A DNA stretch of 64,000 bases from DATFVJ01 sp963826515 (GTDB lineage: Bacteria; Actinomycetota; Actinomycetes; Streptosporangiales; Streptosporangiaceae), in NCBI GenBank assembly GCA_963826515.1, contig CAWGXI010000010.1, positions 434,001 through 498,000 of the forward strand. The letters are read 5' to 3'. Below are positions 56,899 through 64,000 of the stretch, piece after piece. The notes below the pieces were generated by a model. The model had not been told where the DNA came from, searched no databases, and worked only from the letters and a program-made list of their open reading frames with translations. The translations under genes were made by a program, and so were the position numbers. Numbering within the stretch: position 1 is the first letter of the stretch; every line of letters begins with the position of its first letter.

Positions 56899-58440
56899 TC
56901 ATGACGTCGCGCGGCCGTCTTCCGGTCGCCCGTCGCTACCTTCCGTGGTCACACTGTCATCCTGCGCGTCGGCACCGACGCCGGCCTCGAGGCCCCGCCC
57001 GCGATCTTCGGCGCGCGCCCGGCCGTCGGCCGCACCCGCCGCGCCGTCTATGCCGCCGGCCGGGCCGGTGTCCGCGAGCGGCAGGCGGCCGATCTCAGCC
57101 GGTGCGGGCCGGTCGCCCGCCTCGCCGGCCCGATGTTCGGCCGGGGCCTGGTCCGGCTGATCGCCGGGAATGGGTGCCACCCGGATCCTGGCGACCCGCC
57201 GGCCGTCCATCTCGGTCACGGTGAGCCGGTGACCGGACACCTCTACCGAATCACCCGGCGCGGGCACCTTGCCGAGCGCCGCCATCACGTAACCCGCGAC
57301 GGTCTCGTAAGGCCCCTCGGGCGGCGCGAACCCTGTCTCGTCCGCGAAGTCGTCCAGGTTGAGCAGGCCATCCACTTCCACCTCGCCGCCGTGCAGCCGC
57401 TTGGCCTGCTCAGCCTCCGCGTCGTACTCGTCCCTGATATCGCCGATCAGCTCCTCGACCAGGTCCTCGAGCGTGACGATCCCCGCGGTCCCCCCGTACT
57501 CGTCGATGACAATCGCCAGGTGGGACCGGTCATTGCGCATCTCGGTCAGCGCCGCGAGCACGGTCTTGCTCTGCGGCAGATACTTCACCGGCCTGCGCAA
57601 CTCCCCTACCGGCGTGGCACGGCTGGCGAGCTCCGGGTTGAGAAGATCCCGCAGGTGCACGAAGCCGATCACGTTGTCGTAGGAGTCGCGGTACACGGGG
57701 AACCGCGAATGCGTGGACCCCGCCGCGATCTTGGCGGCCCGGTATACGGGCATCTCACTGTCGATGAACTCCACCTCGGTCCGCGGCAGCAGCACCTCAC
57801 GCAACTGCCGCTTACCAGCCTCGAAAACCTCGCCGACGATGTGCCGCTCGTCCGCGCCGAGATCGGTGTTCGCGGTCACCATGTCAAGCAGCTCCTCCGA
57901 GCTGATGGCATCCCGCCCGGCCCGCGGATTCCCGCCGAGAATCCGCACCACCAGGTCCACCGACCTGGACAAGAGCCACACGAGCGGGCGGGCAAGCACC
58001 GAGATCCTGTCGAGCACAGGGGCTGCCGCCAGCGCAATAGGCTCGGGGCGCTGCAGCGCTAGCCGTTTGGGAGCAAGCTCGCCAAGCACCAGCGTGAAGT
58101 AGGAGATCACGACGGTCACCGCGACCAGCGAGAGGGTAGACGCGAGCCCGGCGGGCAGGCCGCTGCGGCGGAGCAGGCCCCTGAGCTCCGCGGCCAGGGT
58201 CGCGGCGCCGAAGGCGCCAGAAAGCAGCGTCGCCGTCGTGACTCCGATCTGCACCGAGGAAAGGAAGCGGTTCGGGTCCTGTGCGAGCCTGGCGGCGCGC
58301 TGCCCGCGCTTGCCACGCTGCGCGATCGCCCGCACCTGGCCCTCACGGAGCGACACAAGGGCCATCTCCGCCGCCGCGAAGAATCCGCCGATGAGGACGA
58401 ATGCGAGCACGATAGCAATATCGCGGCCGATGTTGCTCAC
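56899..58440 (-). CDS. CorC/HlyC family hemolysin-like membrane protein (CNNM, CBS)
   Basis: About 513 residues from the GTG at 58440, preceded by AGGAA. The CNNM/DUF21 membrane domain covers residues 1-170 ('AFVLIGGFFAAAEMALVSLR', 'LSSVQIGVTTATLLSGAFGA'). Two CBS motifs follow ('VLLPRTEVEFIDSEMPVYRA' and 'ALTEMRNDRSHLAIVIDEYGGTAGIVTLEDLVEELIGDI') and then a CorC_HlyC domain ('ETVAGYVMAALGKVPAPGDS'). The last 90 residues are Gly/Ala/Asp-rich and not conserved. Family members act in magnesium or cobalt efflux. Confidence 0.9.
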   Translation of the reverse strand: MSNIGRDIAIVLAFVLIGGFFAAAEMALVSLREGQVRAIAQRGKRGQRAARLAQDPNRFLSSVQIGVTTATLLSGAFGAATLAAELRGLLRRSGLPAGLASTLSLVAVTVVISYFTLVLGELAPKRLALQRPEPIALAAAPVLDRISVLARPLVWLLSRSVDLVVRILGGNPRAGRDAISSEELLDMVTANTDLGADERHIVGEVFEAGKRQLREVLLPRTEVEFIDSEMPVYRAAKIAAGSTHSRFPVYRDSYDNVIGFVHLRDLLNPELASRATPVGELRRPVKYLPQSKTVLAALTEMRNDRSHLAIVIDEYGGTAGIVTLEDLVEELIGDIRDEYDAEAEQAKRLHGGEVEVDGLLNLDDFADETGFAPPEGPYETVAGYVMAALGKVPAPGDSVEVSGHRLTVTEMDGRRVARIRVAPIPGDQPDQAPAEHRAGEAGDRPAPAEIGRLPLADTGPAGGIDGAAGAADGRARAEDRGRGLEAGVGADAQDDSVTTEGSDGRPEDGRATS

Positions 58441-58541
58441 GGCTCGATTCCTGAAGATCGGGCACCTGAATGCATGGTGTCCGATCAGTCTAAGAGATTG
58501 GCTGGCCGGGGCGGGTGAGCAGGAGGCAGTGGCAGTAACGT

Positions 58542-59852
58542 GTGGGTTCTGTGGACCCCTATCCGATCTGGAAACACGCGACAACTCTCGCCGACGGGCG
58601 AGAGATCATCTACTTCGACGAATCGCCCGGGCTCCGCAGGAATGCCGTCAAAGACACGCGCGACCTCGGCGGTCAAGCGGATGGCCCCGCGTCCGTGCTG
58701 CGGTGGGATCCACTGGCTGGGGAGTGGGTGGTCATCGCCGAGCAGCGCCAGGATCGCACGTTCCTGCCGCCGGCCGAGGCCTGCCCGCTCGACCCTTCCG
58801 CGCCTGGGCGGCCCACCGAGATCCCCGCGAGCAGTTACGACGTCGTGGTCTTCGAGAACCGCTTTCCTTCGCTTTCTGGGGCGGAGCCTGGCCTGCGGGT
58901 ACCGCCCGCACCACAGGCACAACTGGCCGGCGGCCAGCCTGACCTGTTTGCGCGGCGGCCCGGCTACGGCAGATGCGAGGTCGTCTGCTTCACCTCCGAT
59001 CATGAAGCATCCGTTGCCGACCTGACGCCGGCGAGGGTGCGCACCGTGGTCGAGGCGTGGGCGGACCGGACCGCCGTCCTGTCCGCTCGCGACGGGGTCG
59101 AGCAGGTTTTCTGCTTCGAGAACCGTGGCGAGGAGATCGGGGTCACCCTCCATCACCCACATGGCCAGATCTATGCCTATCCGTTCGTCACGCCGCGCAC
59201 CGCCAGAATGCTCGGCCAGGCACGGCGGTACGCGGAGCGCACCGGGGGCAACCTGTTCGACGACCTGGTCGCGGGCGAACTGGCCGCGGGCGCCAGGGTG
59301 GTTGCGCGTAATGACCATTGGACCGCTTTTGTGCCCGCCGCGGCCCGGTGGCCATACGAGATTTTGCTCTTCCCAGCCGAACGGGTGCCCGATCTGACGC
59401 TGCTCACCGACGCGGCGCGTGCCGCCTTCTGCCCGATCTACCTGGACGTGCTCCGCAGCCTTGACGCGCTGTTCGGCAGCAGGGCGCCATACATCGCCGC
59501 CTGGCATCAGGCACCGGGCCGTGGGCCTGCCAGGTCAGGGTCCGCTGGGTCAGGGTCCGCTGGGTCAGGGTCCGCTGGGTCAGGGTCCGCTGGGTCTGGG
59601 TCCGCTGGGTCTGGGTCCGCTGGGTCTGGGTCCGCTGGGTCTGGGTCCGCTGGGTCTGGGTCCGCTGGGTCTGGGTCCGCTGGGTCTGGGTCCGCTGGGT
59701 CTGGGGAGTTCGCGCTGCACCTTCAAGTACTGTCGGCGCGGCGGGCGCCAGGCAAGCTCAAATACCTGGCCGGCTCGGAATCCGGCATGGGCGTGTGGAT
59801 CAATGATGTCGTGCCGGAAACGGCGGCCCGACAGCTCAGGGAGGTCATGTGA
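58542..59852 (+). CDS. galT: galactose-1-phosphate uridylyltransferase with large repeat insertion
   Basis: About 436 residues; GTG at 58542 or 58551, with AGGAGG some 15 bases upstream. Motifs: 'VLRWDPLAGEWVVIAEQRQD', 'VVVFENRFPSLSG', the catalytic His205-Pro-His207 in 'LHHPHGQIYAYPFV', and 'HLQVLSARRAPGKLKYLAGS', 'ESGMGVWINDVVPE' near the end. Between 'YIAAWHQAP' and 'EFALHLQV', where intact relatives have only a short loop, residues about 331-386 are eleven Ser-Gly-Ser-Ala-Gly units. The enzyme exchanges UMP between UDP-glucose and galactose-1-phosphate. It is the first gene of galTEK, overlapping galE by four bases. Confidence 0.92.
   Translation: MGSVDPYPIWKHATTLADGREIIYFDESPGLRRNAVKDTRDLGGQADGPASVLRWDPLAGEWVVIAEQRQDRTFLPPAEACPLDPSAPGRPTEIPASSYDVVVFENRFPSLSGAEPGLRVPPAPQAQLAGGQPDLFARRPGYGRCEVVCFTSDHEASVADLTPARVRTVVEAWADRTAVLSARDGVEQVFCFENRGEEIGVTLHHPHGQIYAYPFVTPRTARMLGQARRYAERTGGNLFDDLVAGELAAGARVVARNDHWTAFVPAAARWPYEILLFPAERVPDLTLLTDAARAAFCPIYLDVLRSLDALFGSRAPYIAAWHQAPGRGPARSGSAGSGSAGSGSAGSGSAGSGSAGSGSAGSGSAGSGSAGSGSAGSGSAGSGSAGSGEFALHLQVLSARRAPGKLKYLAGSESGMGVWINDVVPETAARQLREVM
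59534..59698. repeat. 15-bp tandem array inside galT (11 copies)
   Basis: Eleven back-to-back 15-base units; the first four read GTCAGGGTCCGCTGG and the next seven GTCTGGGTCCGCTGG, with no other difference. In frame they encode Ser-Gly-Ser-Ala-Gly. The near identity shows recent expansion. Confidence 0.95.
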
Positions 59853-60895
59853 GGCTGCTCGTCACGGGCGGCGCCGGTTACATCGGCAGTGTCGTCGCGG
59901 CCCAGCTGCTGCGGGACGGTCATCAGGTCACGGTGCTCGACGATCTTTCCACCGGGCACGCGGATGCGGTGCCCAAGGGGGCCGAATTCATCAGCGGCAC
60001 GATCCGCGATGAGGCACGTGGCGTGCTCGAAGGCGGGATAGACGCGGTTCTGCACTTCGCCGCCAAATCCCTGGTCGGCGAGTCGGTTGCGCAGCCCGCC
60101 AGGTACTGGGAGCACAACCTCGGCGGTAGCCTCGCCCTGATCGATGCGATGCGGGTCGCAGGCGTGCGAAGGATCGTCTTCTCCTCGACCGCGGCTGTAT
60201 ACGGCGACCCGGCACACGTCCCGATCGAAGAGAGCTCCCCCACCCTTCCGACCAGCCCATACGGGGAGTCGAAGCTGGCCGTCGACACCGCGCTCGGGGA
60301 ATATGCGCGGCTGCACGGGCTCGGTGGGGTGAGCCTGCGGTACTTCAACGTGGCGGGCGCCTACAGGGACCCGGACTCCGGGTGGCTCGGCGAGCGGCAC
60401 GCCCATGAAACTCACCTGATCCCGAACGTCCTCGCGGTCGCGGCGCGGCTGGGCCCTGCCCCAGCAAACCGGGCAGCCACGAACAGCACAGCCGCAAACA
60501 CAGGTACGGCGACCGGTGACGAGGAAGTGCAGATCTTCGGCGACGACTACCCGACACCGGACGGCACCTGCGTCCGGGATTACATCCATGTGACCGACCT
60601 GGCGCGGGCTCACCTCAGCGCACTCGACACCTGCAGTGGCGGTCCCACAGCTACGCACCGCATCTACAACCTCGGCAACGGCGCGGGGATTTCTGTCCGC
60701 GAGGTCATCGACATGTGCCGCGAGGTCACCGGTGCCGACATCTCCGCACGGGTGGCGCCGCGGCGGCCGGGCGATCCTGCGGTCCTCGTGGCCTCCTCGG
60801 CGCGCATCCAAGCCGAGCTCGGCTGGCGGGCGAACCTTGACCTGCGCGCGATGGTCGCGGACGCGTGGGCGTTCGCCTCGGCCGGGCCGCGATGA
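59849..60895 (+). CDS. galE: UDP-glucose 4-epimerase
   Basis: About 348 residues. NAD motif 'VTGGAGYIGSVVAAQLLRDG', 'VFSSTAAVYGDP' with the Ser/Thr of the active site, the Tyr-x3-Lys pair in 'SPYGESKLAVDTAL', and 'VQIFGDDYPTPDGTCVRDYI'. About 20 residues between 'AARLGPAPA' and 'EEVQIFG' (Ala/Thr/Asn-rich) exceed the usual loop. It interconverts UDP-galactose and UDP-glucose. The start overlaps galT by four bases and its end overlaps galK by four bases, so the three are translationally coupled. Confidence 0.95.
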   Translation: MRLLVTGGAGYIGSVVAAQLLRDGHQVTVLDDLSTGHADAVPKGAEFISGTIRDEARGVLEGGIDAVLHFAAKSLVGESVAQPARYWEHNLGGSLALIDAMRVAGVRRIVFSSTAAVYGDPAHVPIEESSPTLPTSPYGESKLAVDTALGEYARLHGLGGVSLRYFNVAGAYRDPDSGWLGERHAHETHLIPNVLAVAARLGPAPANRAATNSTAANTGTATGDEEVQIFGDDYPTPDGTCVRDYIHVTDLARAHLSALDTCSGGPTATHRIYNLGNGAGISVREVIDMCREVTGADISARVAPRRPGDPAVLVASSARIQAELGWRANLDLRAMVADAWAFASAGPR

Positions 60896-62064
60896 CAGCG
60901 CGGGCTGGCGGCACCGATGCGGCGGTGGCCAGCGCGGCGGGGTTCTTCCGCGACAGGTACGGCGACAGCGCGGAAGGTGTGTGGCACGCGCCAGGCCGGG
61001 TCAACCTTATCGGCGAGCACACCGACTACAACGAGGGCTTCGTGCTGCCGTTCGCGCTCGGGCTCGGAGTGCGGGTCGCCGCGGCACGCGCGAGCGACGG
61101 TACGCTCGAGTTGTCCTCACGCCAGGCCCCGGCGGAGCGGGTCGCGGTCAGCATCGGAGCCCTGGCGCCTGGGTCGGTCACCGGCTGGGCAGCGTACGCC
61201 GCGGGAGTCGCCTGGGCCCTAGGCGACGCCGGTCACGAGGTCGGCGGCGCGCAACTGGCCATTGACTCCGATCTGCCGCAGGGCGCGGGCCTGTCCTCGT
61301 CTGCCGCGCTCGAATGCGGGGTCGCGGTCGCGCTCACCGGCTTGTACGGGATCGAGGCAGCCCGGCAGGAGCTGGCGCAGATCGCGCGGCGAGCTGAGAA
61401 CGAGTTCGTCGGTGTGCCGAGCGGGATCATGGACCAATCCGCCGCGCTGCTATGCCGCCGGGGCCGCGCCCTGTTCCTCGACTGCCGGACGCTGTCGAGC
61501 AGCCAGATCCCGTTCGATCCCGCAGGAGCCGGCCTCGAGCTTATGGTCATGGACACGCGGGCGCGGCACGACCTGACCGACGGGGCCTACGGGGACAGGC
61601 GCCGCGCCTGTGCGCAAGCCGCCCGGCTGCTTGGGGTCCCCGCCTTGCGCGATGTGACGGATCCCGACGCCGCTCTTGGACGGCTGCGAGATCCTGTCCT
61701 GCGCCGCAGGGCCAGGCACGTCATCACGGAAAATCACCGAGTCGAGGCGGTTGCCGGTCTGCTGCGCGCGAATGCCATGAGCGAAATCGGCGCGCTGCTC
61801 AACGCTTCACATCTGTCGCTTCGTGATGATTTCGAGATCTCCTGGCCCGAAGCTGACGTAGCAGTGAACACCGCCAACGCGGCGGGCGCACTCGGCGCCC
61901 GCATGATCGGTGGCGGATTCGGCGGATCGGTGATCGCACTGGTCCCGGCCGGCCGGGCTGGCGAGGTGAGCGATGCGGTGGCTGCCGAGTTCGGACGGCG
62001 AGGCTGGGCGCCGCCGCGCGTGCTCCACGGGGCGCCGCAATCCGGTGCGCACCGGGTGGCTTAA
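60892..62064 (+). CDS. galK: galactokinase
   Basis: About 390 residues; the ATG overlaps the galE stop (ATGA). Signature 'APGRVNLIGEHTDYNEGFVLPFAL' near residue 37 binds galactose. The GHMP phosphate loop is 'LPQGAGLSSSAALECGVAVA', 'VGVPSGIMDQSAALL' follows, and the C-terminal motif is 'ARMIGGGFGGSVIALVP'. It phosphorylates galactose to galactose-1-phosphate, the substrate of GalT. Together the three genes form the Leloir pathway. Confidence 0.95.
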   Translation: MTARAGGTDAAVASAAGFFRDRYGDSAEGVWHAPGRVNLIGEHTDYNEGFVLPFALGLGVRVAAARASDGTLELSSRQAPAERVAVSIGALAPGSVTGWAAYAAGVAWALGDAGHEVGGAQLAIDSDLPQGAGLSSSAALECGVAVALTGLYGIEAARQELAQIARRAENEFVGVPSGIMDQSAALLCRRGRALFLDCRTLSSSQIPFDPAGAGLELMVMDTRARHDLTDGAYGDRRRACAQAARLLGVPALRDVTDPDAALGRLRDPVLRRRARHVITENHRVEAVAGLLRANAMSEIGALLNASHLSLRDDFEISWPEADVAVNTANAAGALGARMIGGGFGGSVIALVPAGRAGEVSDAVAAEFGRRGWAPPRVLHGAPQSGAHRVA

Positions 62065-62139
62065 CCGCCGGGCGCACGCAGCCCGCCAGGCAACACGCCG
62101 CCGAACGGCAGGCCGGGCGACATAGGGCAGGATGAGCCC

Positions 62140-63333
62140 ATGTCAGTACATGATGCCGCCGCCGCCATGGCGGGCGAGATGACCAGAATGCGGCATGCGA
62201 TCCACCGCGAACCCGAGATCGGCCTGGATCTGCCCCGCACCCAGAAAAGGGTGCTCGACGCGCTCGACGGGCTGCCGCTGCAGATCACCACCGGCCAGCG
62301 CTTGACGTCGGTGACGGCGGTGCTCAGGGGCGGCAAACCCGGACCAGCCGTCCTGCTGCGCGCTGACCTGGACGCGCTCCCGATCACCGAGCGCAGCGGC
62401 GTCGAGTACACCTCCTGCAATGACGCGGCGATGCATGCCTGCGGGCATGACACGCACACGGCCATGCTGGCCGGCGCTGCGCGCCTGCTCGCGCAGCGGC
62501 GCGCCGAGCTGGCGGGCAGCGTGATCTTCATGTTCCAGCCTGGCGAAGAGGGCGACGGGGGCGCCAGGTACATGCTTGACGAAGGCGTACTTGACGCCGC
62601 GGGCCCGCGCCCCGTGGCCGCGTACGCACTGCACTCCGTGTCTGCGCTGCTGCCACTTGGGGTGTGCGCCACCCGCCCGGGTCCCATGATGGCGGGGGCC
62701 GGGGAGATCAGGGTGACCGTCCGCGGCTCGGGTGGGCACGGCTCGCAGCCGCACCGCGCCCGCGATCCCATTCCCCCTGCATGTGAAATGGTCACCGCGT
62801 TGCAGGCGTTTGTCACCCGCTCGTTCGACGTGTTCGATCCCGTGGTCATCACGGTGGGGAGCTTCCACGCGGGCACCGCGTCGAACGTGATTCCCGCCGA
62901 GGCACGCTTCGGGGCGACGATGCGATCGTTTTCCGCGGACGCGCACACGCGGGTCAGGGAGGGCGTCGCGGCGGTGCTGCAAGGCATCGCCGCGGCGCAC
63001 GGGATGACAGTGGATCTTGATTACGCGCAGGATTACCCCGTGACGGTCAACGACGCGGCCGAGGCCGCGTTCGCCGGCGCAGCCATCGCCGATATGTTCG
63101 GGCCGGAGCGCGCACTGACCGCGCCGAACCCCATCACGGGTTCGGAGGACTTCTCGCTGGTGCTGAACGAGGTACCTGGCGCTTTCGTCCTCATCGGCGC
63201 CTGCCCGCCGGGCACCGATCCCGCGACCGCTGCCTTCAACCACTCGGCGGAGGCCGTCTTCGACGACGCTGTGCTTCCCGAAGGTGCCACCCTCTTGGCC
63301 GAACTCGCCCGCCGCCGCCTCGCGGCGGGCTGA
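62140..63333 (+). CDS. M20 family amidohydrolase
   Basis: About 397 residues from the ATG at 62140. 'MRHAIHREPEIGLDLPRTQK', 'LLRADLDALPITERSGVEYTS', 'MHACGHDTHTAMLAGAARLL' with zinc His/Asp, 'FMFQPGEEGDGGARYMLDEG' with the catalytic Glu, and 'NPITGSEDFSLVLNEVPG'. The layout matches N-acyl-L-amino-acid or hippurate amidohydrolases. It is similar to, but not a close duplicate of, the M20 protein at 49.6 kb. It is 76 bases downstream of galK on the same strand and could be cotranscribed, but its function is unrelated. Cytoplasmic. Confidence 0.92.
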   Translation: MSVHDAAAAMAGEMTRMRHAIHREPEIGLDLPRTQKRVLDALDGLPLQITTGQRLTSVTAVLRGGKPGPAVLLRADLDALPITERSGVEYTSCNDAAMHACGHDTHTAMLAGAARLLAQRRAELAGSVIFMFQPGEEGDGGARYMLDEGVLDAAGPRPVAAYALHSVSALLPLGVCATRPGPMMAGAGEIRVTVRGSGGHGSQPHRARDPIPPACEMVTALQAFVTRSFDVFDPVVITVGSFHAGTASNVIPAEARFGATMRSFSADAHTRVREGVAAVLQGIAAAHGMTVDLDYAQDYPVTVNDAAEAAFAGAAIADMFGPERALTAPNPITGSEDFSLVLNEVPGAFVLIGACPPGTDPATAAFNHSAEAVFDDAVLPEGATLLAELARRRLAAG

Positions 63334-63349
63334 TCGGCGACATGCTGGC

Positions 63350-63430
63350 TGGTGCGGCTCGTGGCGCCGCGGGCCCGGCTCGTGGCGCGCCCGCGGGCCC
63401 GGCTCGTGACGCGCCGCGGGCGTGGCGGCG
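63350..63430. repeat. degenerate ~24-bp direct repeats
   Basis: Three imperfect copies of a unit beginning CGGCTCGTG-CGC and rich in CCGCGGGCC follow each other after the M20 gene. They lie between convergent genes and are not coding. Confidence 0.6.
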
Positions 63431-63462
63431 CCGCTCAGGAACCCCTCAGGGGCGCCACGCCC
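63418..63462. terminator. inverted repeat between convergent genes
   Basis: Ten-base arms GGGCGTGGCG (63418-63427) and CGCCACGCCC (63453-63462) lie between the convergent M20 and malate dehydrogenase genes. There is no T-run. A two-sided terminator is plausible. Confidence 0.45.
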
Positions 63463-63486
63463 GCGCGTCCGGCTCAGAGCATGTGC

Positions 63487-64000
63487 TCAGAGATTGGCGA
63501 CGTCCGCCTGCTTGGCGCGGACCGCCTCGGCCGCGTTCCGCAGGCCGGACAATTCGGTCTCGGTCAGCTGGCGCTCGACAACGCGCCTGACGCCTGACGC
63601 GCCGATCTCCGCCTCCACGCCGAGGTACACGCCCGCAATGCCGTACTCGCCGTCCACCCACGCGCACACCGGCAGTACCGCGCCTGAATCCTCCGCCACC
63701 GCGCGAGCCATCCGGGCCGCGGCGGCGGACGGGGCGTAGAACGCCGATCCGGTCTTCAGCAGGCCGACAACCTCCGCGCCGCCGTTCCTTGTGCGCTCGA
63801 CCAGGGCCTCGACCTCCGTCGCAGGCAGCAGGTCGGCCAGCGGCTTGCCGTCCACGGAGCACGCGGACGGCACCGGAACCATCGTGTCACCGTGCGATCC
63901 CAGGGTGAGGGTACGGACCGAACCAACAGGCACACCAAGCCGCTCCGCGACGAAATTCGTGAAGCGGGCCGTGTCCAGCATTCCGGCCTGACCCATTACC
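63487..64000 (-). CDS. mdh: malate dehydrogenase, C-terminal part (cut by the window edge)
   Basis: The window ends inside this leftward gene; about 170 C-terminal residues are visible. 'MGQAGMLDTARFTNFVAERLGV' and 'LTLGSHGDTMVPVPSACSVDG' with the catalytic His are diagnostic of the LDH-like malate dehydrogenase family, and the C-terminus 'LRNAAEAVRAKQADVANL' is complete. It oxidises malate to oxaloacetate with NAD. A lactate dehydrogenase is less likely because the Gly-Ser-His-Gly-Asp-Thr-Met-Val-Pro motif is typical of bacterial MDH. Confidence 0.88.
   Translation of the reverse strand, partial: VMGQAGMLDTARFTNFVAERLGVPVGSVRTLTLGSHGDTMVPVPSACSVDGKPLADLLPATEVEALVERTRNGGAEVVGLLKTGSAFYAPSAAAARMARAVAEDSGAVLPVCAWVDGEYGIAGVYLGVEAEIGASGVRRVVERQLTETELSGLRNAAEAVRAKQADVANL

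Overview
The window is chromosomal DNA of a very GC-rich actinobacterium (Actinomycetota). GTG starts and GGAGG-type ribosome sites are common, genes are dense, and several families are typical of the phylum: the AccA3/AccD/AccE acyl-CoA carboxylase, a regulated class III cyclase of the Rv1264 type, GCS2-type carboxylate-amine ligase, an LpdA-like flavoprotein and a GAP-family exporter. The order purE-purK-GtrA ... PH domain-birA ... accD5-accE-accA3 ... lpdA ... purine nucleoside phosphorylase-adenosine deaminase resembles the mycobacterial Rv3275c-Rv3313c block, and the two-component pair beside purK recalls Streptomyces. The genus cannot be named from sequence alone. I found no rRNA, tRNA, CRISPR array, prophage or complete insertion sequence.

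Layout. 0.3-2.9 kb: BlaI/M56 regulatory pair with a palindromic operator, then DedA. 2.9-10.3 kb: serine hydrolase, SDR-DUF2867 protein and a homoserine kinase-like GHMP kinase, mixed with decayed genes (an internally inverted ArsB/SLC13 permease, a frameshifted Rieske oxygenase, a frameshifted VOC protein). 10.4-19.5 kb: DinB, acyl-CoA dehydrogenase, UDP-glucose dehydrogenase, purE/purK, NCS1 permease remnant, GtrA and a two-component system. 19.8-20.6 kb: two fused gene remnants. 20.7-24.2 kb: a probable leucine/branched acyl-CoA degradation set (carboxylase beta chain, enoyl-CoA hydratase, HMG-CoA lyase). 24.3-33.2 kb: GAP protein, alkylsulfatase, cyclase, PH-domain protein, biotin ligase and two paralogous GT-C-like membrane proteins. 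33.3-42.6 kb: PEP carboxylase, ClpP-like protein, XRE regulator and the AccD5-NYN-AccE-AccA3 carboxylase cluster. 43-54 kb: methyltransferase, LpdA, gamma-glutamylcyclotransferase, purine salvage genes, M20 amidohydrolase, GCS2 ligase and an acyl-CoA mutase. 54-64 kb: DD-carboxypeptidase, TrpS, CorC/HlyC protein, galTEK operon, a second M20 hydrolase and the C-terminal part of malate dehydrogenase.

Metabolic logic. Biotin ligase, the AccA3/AccD5/AccE carboxylase, the second carboxylase beta chain and the mutase fit propionyl-/methylcrotonyl-CoA and methylmalonyl-CoA chemistry. PEP carboxylase and malate dehydrogenase are anaplerotic. galTEK and UDP-glucose dehydrogenase feed sugar nucleotides. 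Purine nucleoside phosphorylase and adenosine deaminase are purine salvage.

The most unusual property is a high load of short GC-rich tandem repeats (units of 14-27 bp). They lie between genes and also inside highly conserved enzymes (GalT, PEP carboxylase, LpdA, BirA, an XRE regulator, the GtrA tail). The arrays inside reading frames have units that are multiples of three; several intergenic arrays do not (14, 16, 17 bp). A roughly 180-bp MITE-like element occurs three times. Neither is explained by the ordinary gene content.
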